NCBI RefSeq assembly: GCF_021869535.1 | Contig: NW_026262668.1 | Coordinates: 76,219,558 to 76,283,557 of the forward strand | DNA: 64,000 nucleotides | Source of the DNA: Mytilus californianus | Lineage: Eukaryota > Mollusca > Bivalvia > Mytilida > Mytilidae | Reading direction: 5' to 3' | Shown here: in pieces, positions 45,181-55,708 of the stretch | Layout: each line of letters starts with the position of its first letter | Numbering within the stretch: the first letter of the stretch is position 1 | Program-made: the position numbers and the translations under genes | The notes under the pieces: generated by a model | What the model saw: the letters and a program-made list of their open reading frames with translations, nothing else | Told to the model about the DNA's origin: nothing | Database searches by the model: none

Positions 45181-46629
45181 GCGTAAAACCTTCTTTAAGA
45201 CTTTCATTATAAAATTAATCATGATCAGTAAAGCAGGCCAGACGTTTCAGCGTGTGCACTCTTGTTTTGTTGTTGTTTCTGGGTAAAGATTGCATAATGT
45301 ACAAATTTTTCCAACATTTATTTCAAAATTGAATATTATTTTTTTTTAAACATAACGGTTCTGTTAGTCATGATTTCTATTATATAAACTATAAAGACAC
45401 AAGAAAATGTGCTGACTCAAAATAAGTTTTAGATGTCAGCTGTGAAATCAATGATGAACATTAAAATACACAAACATTATCATGTAGAAATTGACATATT
45501 GGTGATTTAATGTAAAGTACACCTAGATTATAAGTACTCAAGCAATAGAATGGAATGTATGAAATATTCAATCTTCTGTAAAATTTCCTAATCCTTTAGA
45601 CAGGGCATAACAGGTCCTTTGTAGTGTTGATGTTGGCTTTGTGGTTTATGAATTAATAATGATATATTTTCAATGAGACAGTCTTGTTATAGTATACAGG
45701 ATTTTTCTCTGCTTGGATTTCTGTACAGTATTAAATATGAGGTAAGGGAACAGTTGTTCATTAGTTTTATTGAACAGTTTCAAAATTTTAAGTGGGTAAA
45801 AATCAATTAACATTTGTGACTATGCATCATAACTTTTTTTCCTAATTGATTGACTTAAGACTTAAAGTAAACCTTCAGATGCATTTGATAAGGAATGTTA
45901 CAAAAGTAATTGATAGATACAGTCATTGCTAATTAATGCTAAAGAAAGAAAAAAACAAAATCTTACACTCAAGGTAGATTTTAACAGAAAATTAGGATGA
46001 AAAGTGCTTTCTTAGTTTGTGAATTTACTGTTGAATGATTAAATTCTTTTGAGAACCACACCTCGTTTGTAAGTATGAATAATTGAGAAGATTGATTAGA
46101 AGATCATATATAATAATGCAATATGTTACATGTTATATAATAATTTCATATTGCTCTGTAGTCAGGGCAGTTGTGTGTAAAATTCTGGGGAAAGAGATGA
46201 GAACCTGAGACAAAATACATTATAGTATGAAATTAAGTAATGTCAAACAAAGTTTGTCTTATTACAAAAAGTTACTGCTATTATCACTGATGAGGATCCC
46301 TTATGATAAAGAAGACAATATTGAGCAAATTGTCAAATCAGAATAAATTTTGGATCACATTTAAGATACTTTTAGACCAAATATGAGGAATTAAAAAAAC
46401 TTGGCATCAGCCTTAATTAGCTTAAAGTTATACAAAATAGGTGTGCTCTTTCCCTTCCTATAAAAGTCTTACTAGTGTTACCTCACATACCCTAACCTCA
46501 AGTACTCACCAGTCTTTTATTTTGGCCTCCTTACTATGACATAACTTACACAGGCTAACAATTCAGGTCTAATGTTATAAGGTTACTTTCTGTTGTTATA
46601 CTTAGTGGTTGAGTAGGTAACTTTTGATT

Positions 46630-46630
<1 letters not shown>
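45181..46630. other. AT-rich non-coding stretch
   Basis: No gene or structured repeat was recognised. Confidence 0.4.

Positions 46631-46669
<39 letters not shown>
46631..46669 (+). repeat. 39-nt C homopolymer
   Basis: An uninterrupted run of 39 C. The opposite strand is G39, a strong G-quadruplex former. The length is probably variable and hard to sequence. A frame across it gives polyproline but has no other protein support. Confidence 0.95.
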
Positions 46670-46670
<1 letters not shown>

Positions 46671-49522
46671 TATACTGGTTTACATAAAATTTGACCCTTT
46701 GGTCAGTGTGTCATTCCCTCCTCTGTCCCATAAAAATTTTGAACAAAATTTTCACAAAAACTACAAACCAGAGCTTCATGAAATACTGTGTGATGCTTTT
46801 TCAAATTCACCACTTATCCATTTTCTGTTTACTGAATACTTATATACTTAAACTTAGAATTCAGCATGTGATATTATGTCACACTTTGAATCATAATAAC
46901 CACTCTGACAGAATCGTCCCTTCACAGTACAGCAATATATGTGTAGACTCTCTGAATTTTCTTAGTACTACATGCATTTGGTAATAACTTGGCTCATTTC
47001 TCACCTGTTATACTTACATTTATATACTGGGAGAAAGCAATTTCCCTTAGTTTGCTTGTTACTCCCCATAATCTTTTTCTGCATTAATCTTTATGAAATT
47101 AGATTTTTCATTAGGATTACAGCTTTGTTGATTCAGATTTATGACTTATTTTATTCATCCATTAACAAACTGTTTCTTGTGTCATAGTTGTTTTACAACA
47201 TGATTAGATGAAACAATTTGTTTGGGTTTGCTATACCTGGTTGGTTATAATGACAGGTGGTAAATTGTGATAACATGTTTGAAGACAATAAGATAGTCAA
47301 CTCTTTCATTTTCACCAGAAGTGTGTATTAGTACTTGCCACAGATTTTTTTTTTCTTTTTCGAACATTAACTGACTTTTCATATTTTCAATTGGATTCTG
47401 ATTCTGAAAAATGACTATCACTTAGAACAATGTAAGTATTTTAATGACAACTTTTTTGTGGGAAAATTGACATAAATATGTAGAGAACAAGGCAATTGAT
47501 CTTCTCTGTGTAATACATTGCTTAGGGCAGTAAAATGGTAGCTATCCAGATGGCATCATCAAACTAGTTAGAATAGATCATGTTAATTACTGGATAATGT
47601 ACATACAGGGAAATGACCTATACCGTCTGTTTTTGTTTTAACAATGATTATATTTGCTAGAAGAGAAGGGGCATGAAGTATTCAATTCACAACACAAAGA
47701 ACAATATGAAATAAGTTCTTTATAGGTGCATCTCAAAGTCTCATTTAGGCCTTAAACATGAAGCAAAATTTCACTACATGAATGGCCAATATCTCTGGTT
47801 AGAGATAGATACAAGGAAATCAGCTGACAATCACATTGAAAAATACATTAACAATATAAACATCTTAGAGAATCATTGAGCACAACATGAACACATTTGT
47901 TAGATAACTAGGCAGAAAAGAATGTATGAATAGGGGAAATAATCTGGATGCACTGAATAATAATTTCAATAAACAGATGGAAGTAAAGTGCCCCCTTTTA
48001 TTCCCCTGCGAGGAAAGTCACAGAAGGCGCGTTGTTTGCGTCAACAATTGTTTAGTATTCTGCTTAAATCAGTTTGATAGGAACTACTTGTGAAAGATCA
48101 ATGATATTTTCTATAAAGTTGCATTACTGTCAGTACATGTGTATATCAGTTTGACAACTATTGCCCCCTATGTCATGGTCCAGTGACTTTGAATTAATTA
48201 GCTATTAGCAATGTTGCTTTCCATCAGATTGTCTTTTTCTGAATTTTCTGCATACAGGCGAGACATATCTCTGTTTCAGCAGTTTATTGTAGCATATGTC
48301 TGTGTGTGGTAAATAAGGACCCATTTCTAATGAGAGATAATTCATTCAAAACCATGAAGAATGCACAAAATTTTTAACACACCCACACTCATTTTGATTT
48401 CCAACTTACCTTATTTGAGCATAAAACTTCCAGAAATGTCATTTAAAGGACCATTGCATAAACACCTTTCAAATGAACCCACATTCCTCAAGCATGATGC
48501 ATTTTTGCAGCCCTTAACACAGAACAATAGATAGATGTTTAAATGGAAAAGAATGGATATGGCGCAAATTCCCAAAAAACACTGTTTTCTTAACATACAA
48601 ATTTTTGTTTATCTCTATTTCTCCCAAAGAAGAGAACTAATTGATTCAAGTAATTCTAAATCTAGGAGAGAAAATAATAGATGCTCTTGAAATGATGTTT
48701 TCAGTTTTTACTGTATGGTATATATCTGAATGACAGTCTCAGCTATTTTTTCCATTATAATCTTGGATATTGTCATTGGTGATAACTTATCATTTTAACA
48801 GAGATAAATAAGAAGGATGACAGTTGAAAATTTTTATAAATTCTGATTCATATTTGTAGTGGTCTGCTTATATCTCAGTTTTGCTTGTTAGATTAGATTA
48901 AACACATTTTATTGTAACATGATTATGCAAAAGAGTGAGACAAAAGTTATCACAACTTACAAGGTATTCTCCATTCTTTTCATGTATTATTTACTTCTAT
49001 ATTTGCATGCATCAGCAATTAAACATAAGCATCATATGTGTGTGTGGAGACTAAAAAAGAAGAAAAGAAAAAACAAAGATGGAGTTATCATTGTAACATC
49101 TTCTGTATTCACACATGATCAAACTTATTCCTTTGTATTGATGAACTGTTGAACTATTTTGAAAATAATTGTATGAGAATTATCAGACAAGATATCAACT
49201 CCAAATCAAAAATGTTTTGATTGCCAATTTTGGAAAAAAAATAACAAAATTTGCTTTGAGAAATTTTGTGTGATTCTTTATTAAGAACACAATAATAGAA
49301 CTAATGAATAACATCTTCTATTCCCCATCCACAGACAAACCTAGTAAGTATTAGTAAAAGTAACTTGAAACAGGTCAGCATTTAACTTTATTTTGCTGTT
49401 TCTATGCCTGATTCTAATGTGTAGAACATTAGTAGACCTAGCCTAAGCTAGCCTGTCTCCATCATTAAGATTTTGATAAGAATAGCTGTACTTAGTTAGT
49501 TCGCTGAACTAGTTTACATTAT
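46670..49522. other. AT-rich non-coding stretch
   Basis: No gene was recognised. The 5'UTR exon needed by the gene at 49801 could lie here or further left, but no exon is identifiable by eye. Confidence 0.4.
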
Positions 49523-49665
49523 TGTTTAGGGGCCAGCTGAAGCCTGCCTCGGGGTGCGGGATTTTGTTGCTGTGTTGAAGACCCAATTTGATGGCCTTGG
49601 TCTGTTTTATGCTCTTTGGTTGGTTTGTTGACTCTTTGGCACATTCCCCGTTTCCATTCACAATT
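49523..49665 (-). mobile_element. Mussel repeat A, minus-strand partial copy
   Basis: AGGGGCCAGCTGAAGCCTGC, GTTGAAGACCCAATTTGATG and TTGGCACATTCCCCGTTTCC are the reverse complement of the first half of the copy at 10891. It lies 135 bp upstream of the coding exon. Confidence 0.7.
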
Positions 49666-49780
49666 CTATTTAACACCTACAAAGTAGGAGGATATTATTT
49701 TAGTTATTCACCAAGAGTGATCCAGAGTGTATAACTTTTCAGGTACTGTCATGTCACATACAATAACAAATGTATAATTC

Positions 49781-49800
49781 TTTATTATTTTTTTTTCCAG
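49781..49800 (+). other. Splice acceptor of the coding exon
   Basis: TTTATTATTTTTTTTTCCAG: a long pyrimidine tract directly before AG, a near-ideal acceptor. It implies at least one upstream, probably non-coding exon. Confidence 0.75.
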
Positions 49801-49813
49801 ATAAACAGTAAAA

Positions 49814-49906
49814 ATGGCTTTTACCACAAAACATCAACAATGTGTCCAAAAGTGTGACCAGCAGGCTAGAACACAATGGACACCCTGTCTCCTCAGTCTG
49901 TTTTAG
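49814..49906 (+). promoter_or_regulatory. Overlapping upstream ORF (30 codons)
   Basis: ATG at 49814 in the context AAAAATGG opens a frame (MAFTTKHQQCVQKCDQQ...) that ends at TAG 49904-49906, after the main start at 49876 and in a different frame. Both start codons have A at -3 and G at +4. Ribosomes that use the first ATG would bypass the main one, so it could lower translation of the main protein. This is inference from position and context only. Confidence 0.5.
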
Positions 49907-51415
49907 ACAGAAGACAAAACAAAGACTCTAGTATTATAGCTGATCATATTACACGTGCTAAAAGTCCAGCAAGACAAAATTCTTTGACTTTTGATTCAGA
50001 GTTTGACCAGGAAGAAATTATAAATAGGGTTCCTCAACCATATAGAACAAGTTTCAGTGCAGTAACAACTCTCGAGAGACGAGACAGAAGTAGGTCAACT
50101 AGTAGGTCAACTAGTCCTGCACCTACTGTTTCTAGTCTGAAATCTAATAGGTGTAGATCAAAAAGTCCATTAACTAGAAAATTAAGTCCAAAACATGTTA
50201 CTTATGATTCAGTTGTGACAGTAAGACGCTCGAATTCTTACGAAGTTCAAACATTGTCAGGTGAGGATAAGAAAGAAATGGCCAATAACAGTTCAGATTA
50301 TCAATCTCGTATCCGGGAAATGTCAGAGATGATCGTTAAGGAATATTCCTCTCCAGAAAAGGAGGATGTAGATGGACTGTTTGTAAATGATGCACCAAAG
50401 AAAAATAGTGGGGCTGTGAAAAATGGTGCTCCTAATGGTCGATTACCAATGTATAAACAAAGGAGTCTGCCAAAACAGGTTCTAACTAAGGAGGAAAATG
50501 ATAGAACAATAAGCTACCGTAAGGCAATTACTGATAATTATTCTACCGAAATCAAACAGCGTGCTGACAACATTGTCGATGAACGTTATGCATCTGAGCC
50601 ACAAAACATAGGTATAAGGGCAGAAAGATCAAATTCTGTACCATCACGTGATGGAATGGAAAGTAACAAATTAACTCCTCATAAAAGAACAATTAGTGGC
50701 AGTATAAGCAATTTTTTTCGGAGAATGTCACCTCGTATGTCAAGAAAACAACGAAAAGAGAGAGGTTCAAAAACAAGCCTAAGTAGCCAGATGAGCAGGG
50801 ACTCAGAAACGGGATCTAATCAACGATTTTCTCGTGGCAAAGTCAGACAGTCATTCCTCAACCTATTAAAACGTCCCAAGTCTAAATCAGGTTCAGTTAC
50901 CAAAGAAGACCATGATCACCATCATGATGATACTGATGGTGGTTTTAAGTCTGATGCCACTTCTAATCGCATACTTAGATCAATTGAACAGAACAATATG
51001 TCTGAGCGAGAGGTGTATAATAGGTTTAAAGAGAAACAAACTGAGAATGATAGATCTCTCTCTGATATGGAGCATAATAACCGACCTCAAGCCATGAAAG
51101 CTGTGTCGCCAACAAATGTACAGATCAGAGTAGATTCTCCTAGATCTGCATACAGGGGAGTAGAAAATAGAGAACCAGTTCAGAGAGACAGGGAACAAGT
51201 CAGTAGAAACAGGGAACAGAAGCAATGGTCTCCTCCATCAAATAATGAACAGAATAGTTCAAGGGACCAGATGGTAAAACGTCAATCAGGTCCTCCAGCT
51301 AGCCTTAATGTTCAAATGGTCCCAAAGTCGGGGAAGTCCTTACAACGCACATTGATGTCCTCCATGTCTGCAGATGAATCTATTGGAGACTGCTCTCTGG
51401 ATGTGAACTTTACAG
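49876..51415 (+). CDS. First coding exon of a Ser/Arg-rich, largely disordered protein; family not recognised
   Basis: The exon encodes 513 codons plus one base and ends at a GTAAG donor, so the protein continues in phase 1. The start is chosen because an in-frame TAG lies 9 nt upstream and the context is ACAATGG. Residues 69-106 are SR-like (RDRSRSTSRSTSPAP, SKSPLTRKLSPK). Basic clusters at about 266-300 and 318-341 each contain S-hydrophobic-x-N-hydrophobic-hydrophobic-(R/K)-R: SISNFFRR at 276-283 and SFLNLLKR at 326-333, exactly 50 residues apart. An acidic, His-rich patch (EDHDHHHDDTD) sits at 344-354. Many R-x-x-S sites (RRSNS, RSNS, RTIS, RQS) suggest kinase and 14-3-3 regulation. There is no signal peptide or membrane segment. 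A cytoskeletal or scaffold role is possible but not shown. Confidence 0.85.
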
Positions 51416-51513
51416 GTAAGATTAAAGGTATGTCTTATCTGTCTGCGAAAATAAACAAAAACCATGTCAGACAAAAAATCAAAATACTCTCTCAAACTGA
51501 CGTTAAAATATGA
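51416..51513 (+). other. Splice donor and intronic read-through
   Basis: The exon edge reads ACAG then GTAAGATT. If the donor is not used the frame adds 32 residues (KIKGMSYLSAKINKNHVRQK...) to a TGA at 51511, Lys-rich and without a domain. Splicing is the likelier outcome, but a short isoform from intron retention cannot be excluded. Confidence 0.65.
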
Positions 51514-52406
51514 AGGAAAAGAAATAGAAGTGTTGAAAACAGTTTTAAAATGATTTTACATTACATAAAATAGAAGTTATGTATGCTTAAGGTTTAATGT
51601 TCAACTGGTTAAAAAATTGTTACACAGTCATTTGAATTGATAAATGGAGAGTTTTGTCAACTCTGCTTCCTACAATTCTTCTGGACATAGTGTTCTTTCC
51701 ATTAGTTGTCATAAATGTTTCACAGATCTTGGGTGACTTGTTTTAGAAATCTAATATTATACACTTTTAGCTTAGTTGTCATACTCAGATCTCAGGTGAC
51801 TTGTTTCAGAAACAAATTATAATTATATTTTATACCTTTCTTTTTGATCGTTCAGTACATTGTTGGACAGCTGAAATTCAGTTGAAATAGTACATCTCTG
51901 TCCTATGGAAGGATAAAAGTTTCCACAGTGATTTGTCTCATAAGGAAAACAATGTCAGGATAACTGTGACCAGAAGCAGAGAGGTGTCCTTGATTGACAT
52001 ATTTCTGTAAGATACAGACATCTCTATACCAACAGATTGATCTGTCTGTTGTGTATTGATTTATAATAGCCTGTTATGTAACGTAATATAAGAAAACATA
52101 ACACCTAAGGATAAGGATAAGTTCAGCTTGAAAGGAGGCGGGATTATTACATTCAGAAAAACTGACTCTATAATTTCAGGAGATTACATCGGAATGAAAA
52201 AGATTTTAGCAAGTTTGTTGTATGCCTTTCTTTGTTCTGCAAAATTAGGTCAGCAGCAAAAAGGAAAAGACTTTAATGATATGTCAGTTTTCAGACAGAT
52301 CAGGTACAGTGATCAGTATGGGGATAGGAATAAATAAAGTGACCCAGTGTCCTGGTGCAGGATTTTAGAAACTTTATTATTTCTTAGCTAAGTTCTGAGA
52401 AGGGAT
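51514..52406. other. Probable intron sequence with a small duplication
   Basis: TTAGTTGTCATAAATGTTTC...GATCTTGGGTGACTTGTTTT (about 51703) is echoed by TTAGTTGTCATACTCAGATC...TCAGGTGACTTGTTTC (about 51773). The plus frame 52128-52337 has no domain. Nothing else was recognised. Confidence 0.45.
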
Positions 52407-53278
52407 GATTTTTGTCGAGCCTGCGACTTTTGTCGCAAAAGCGAGACATAGCGATCCTACATTCCCTTGTCGTCATCGGCGGCGTCCACCAATATTCACT
52501 CTGTGGTTAAAGTTTTTGAAATTTTAATAACTTTCTTAAACTATCCTGGATTTGTACCAAACTTGGACAGAAGCTTGTTTATGATCATAAGATAGTATCC
52601 AGAAATAAATTTTGTAATAAAAAAATCCTGTTTTTTCGTATTTTACTTATAAATGGACTTAGGTTTTCTGCCAGTTAGCATTACATTCACTCTGTGGTTA
52701 AAGTTTTTAAAATTTTAATAACTTTCTTAAGCTATCCTGGATTTGTACCAAGCTTGGAGAGAAGCTTGTTTATGATCATAAGATAGTATCCAGAAGTAAA
52801 TTTTGTAAAAAAAAAATCCTGTTTTTCCGTATTTTACTTATAAATGGACTTAGTTTTTCTGCCAGTTAACATTACATTCACTCTGTGGTTAAAGTTTTAA
52901 AAATTTTAATAACTTTCTTAAACTATCCTGGATTTGTACCAAACTTGGACAGAAGCTTGTTTATGATCAAAAGCTAGTATCTAGAAGGAAATTTTGTAAA
53001 AAATTTATTTCCTGTTTTTTCCGTATATTACTTATAAATGGACTTAGTTTTTCTTACAGTTAACATTACATACAGTCTGCAGTTAAAGTTTTTAAAACAT
53101 TTATTAGATTCATAAACCATCCTGGATTTTTACCAAACTTGGACAGAAGCTACTTGCAATCAAAAGATAGTATATAGAGGAATATTTTTATTATTTTTTT
53201 TCCTCTTTTTTGTTGAGCCTGCGATTAACAGCAAAAGTAGGCGAGACACTGGGTTCCGCGGAACCCTTACGAATTTTT
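52407..53278 (+). mobile_element. Pearl-like element 5 (four core units)
   Basis: The head ATTTTTGTCGAGCCTGCGAC forms the hairpin GCGACTTTTGTCGC (52423-52436), then CATAGCGATCCTACATTCCC and a short GTC/GGC run. Four core units of about 190 bp begin at about 52497, 52688, 52881 and 53073. The tail TTGTTGAGCCTGCGATTAAC leads to the palindrome GGGTTCCGCGGAACCC (53251-53266). It is very close to element 1 but has one more core unit. Confidence 0.78.
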
Positions 53279-53575
53279 ATTTTATATTTGTTTATGTGTC
53301 TGTAGGTAGCTCTGTTGATTGAATTTGGAAGGAGGAGGGTGGAGATCTTAAAAAACTAGATTAAACTGGCCAAATATTCATATGCATTTCCCTAGTATTT
53401 AAATAAGTCCCCATGATGGCAAAAATAAAGAAGACTATGGTTATCACTTGAACATTATCAATTTGTCACAATTGAGAAAGGTGTTTACTCTCCCAATATT
53501 GATTGGGGTCTTGAAACAATTAGAAAAAAGGCGGAAATTTCCTTTTGAAGATGAATCTTTGGATGGTAAAATTTT
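53279..53575 (+). repeat. ~300-bp flank shared with 25499-25796
   Basis: Near-identical to the DNA that follows pearl-like element 1. Here it ends at GGATGGTAAAAT, where it joins the middle of a core unit (element 6) instead of the continuation seen at 25797. Confidence 0.85.
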
Positions 53576-53757
53576 TTAAAACATTTATTAGATTCATAAA
53601 CCATCCTGGATTTTTACCAAACTTTGATAGAAGCTTCTTACAATCAAAAGATAGTATCTAGAGGAAAATTTCTAATAATTTTTTCCCCATTTTTGTTGAG
53701 CCTGTGACTAACAGCAAAAGTAGGCGAGACACTGGGTTCCGTGGAACCCTTACGATT
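53576..53757 (+). mobile_element. Pearl-like element 6: last core unit and tail only
   Basis: It begins inside a core unit (AACATTTATTAGATTCATAA, as at 53098) and ends with TTGTTGAGCCTGTGACTAAC, the near-palindrome GGGTTCCGTGGAACCC (53734-53749) and CTTACGATTTTT. Head and earlier units are absent. Together with 52407-53575 it forms one composite with two tails. Confidence 0.75.
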
Positions 53758-55585
53758 TTTTTCATCTTTCACTTTGATAACTTCTATGTTCCAAATTAAC
53801 TTTACAATATATATAAAAATTATGCATTAGATCTAGACAAAATCACAGTAAATGAGTTAAATGGTAGGCCATCCAAAATGATATTAAATATTTCATGGAG
53901 AAGCAGGTACACAACTTTTCAGAAAAATATGACAGAGAGGTTAACCCACTCCCTTTTCCCATTGGGTACATATTTGTTTACATATAAAACCTAGACTTAA
54001 CTTCAATCAAGTTTTTGAATTAAAAGTATAGTTGACTCTTAGTTCTTAGTGCTTAGTTAAAAGATTACAATAAACTTCTGTATTTTGTGTTGTCCAAAAA
54101 ATATTTAACCTCTGCACATTGTTTACAAATTTGGATAAGTTTTGCAAATTTTTCATGGAATTAAAACTTTTATTTTTATCCATTGTGTCACATATGTCAT
54201 GTATGTGTAATAACTACTCTTACAGTTTTCAATCCAAAGCCTTTTTGGGGTCTTAGTACATTTAATGTCATGCAAAATATTTGCTTTTTCAGCTGTATAA
54301 TTGGGTACAGACACTTAAAGTTAGACTGGGTTTTGGAAAGTCCTGTTTAACTTTTCTAAAGTAAGATTCTAAAAGGGTTTTTGTAATTCTTGTTAGGCCC
54401 TTCAGCTGTCAAAGAGCCATGTCCTTTCTTTTTGTAAATTCTGACAGGTACATTAGTTAGTATTACATATATATGGACTAGATGAGTAGTTACACAGGCT
54501 TTTTGAAGCTGCAGGTTTTCATAAAAATTCAATTAAAGAGTATTTAGATACTCCTCATTTCTTCAAACTTCTTGTATAATTATAGGTAGCAGTCTCATTT
54601 GACAATACATAACAATCAAAGGGAAGGAATTCTAGCAATATTGTTACAATCACCATGGGAGGCTACTCTGTTACATTTGAGGTTAAAACTCTGCTATAAT
54701 TGATTTATTAAATGAATATATGGGATATATTAATGATAATCAGATGAATTATACCATGAAAGTACAATACTGCAAATGGATATAATTTATACTAATGAAT
54801 AACCTAAAGAAAATAGTCTGAAACTATATTTGTTTAGCTTACTTGCATAATTTAGAATTGCTGTATAAGCAAATTTAGGTTTTATTTTCTGACATAAATA
54901 AACACTTAATGTTACAAAATATTTGATCCCCAGTTTACAATTAAGTAAATATCAGAATAATAGTTAGTAATTTATGTCGATTTAAATCTGAAATGTTCAA
55001 TCATAGATTTATGTAAAGAATTTAAATCTGTTGGTATTTATGTGCAAATCCTTTGACAAAAGTAGTTGGATTAGCGTAGTATGTGCCAATTTTAGGTTTT
55101 AAAAACAAAATAAGTGCAGACTTGGTATATTTTGTTCAGGTATTATTTTGTGGCTGTACCAGAAACTTTTACCCTTCTGACATTAATTTTTGGATTTCTA
55201 TGTTTTGTTTCGAAGACTACTGTTGAGAAATTGATGTTTAAAATATGCATAACTACATAACTGCATATCCTGCACTTAATTTAATTGTTACATGATTTTT
55301 TACTTCAGTTAGGTTCCATCCTTGTGTGTAATATATCTTGATAGTAATCTATTGTGTTACTTGCATGTTACTGAAAAGCACCTTCTTAATAGGTGAAGTT
55401 TTAGATTTTAATGAAAGGATTCTATGTATACCTGGTATAACTGGTAAATTATTGTTTAGGTATTTCATTACCATAAATTATTTACATCCTAGAGATACTA
55501 AATTCTTTCATGAATACAAATATTTGGTTTAGAAATCTGACTATACTTGCAGAAAATTTTACAACTTCTTTGCTCATAACGTATG
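53758..55585. other. AT-rich non-coding stretch
   Basis: Probably intron. No exon or repeat was recognised. Confidence 0.4.
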
Positions 55586-55708
55586 TGTTTTGCTCATTGT
55601 TGTAGGCTGTACAACTACCTGTAGTATTTACCATCCTTGTCCTTTTGTCTTTGGTGGATAGTCGTCTCATTTGTAATCATACCAGACATCTCCCTATTTT
55701 TATATTTA
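55586..55708 (-). repeat. Mussel repeat B, diverged terminal fragment
   Basis: TGCTCATTGTTGTAGGCTGT and GGATAGTCGTCTCATTTGTA then ATCATACCAGACATCTCC are a diverged reverse complement of the first part of the copy at 44866. Confidence 0.5.

Noticed and set aside
46624..46851. Polyproline protein read across the C homopolymer
   Set aside because: The proline run comes from C39; no ATG, domain or splice support. Low-complexity artefact.
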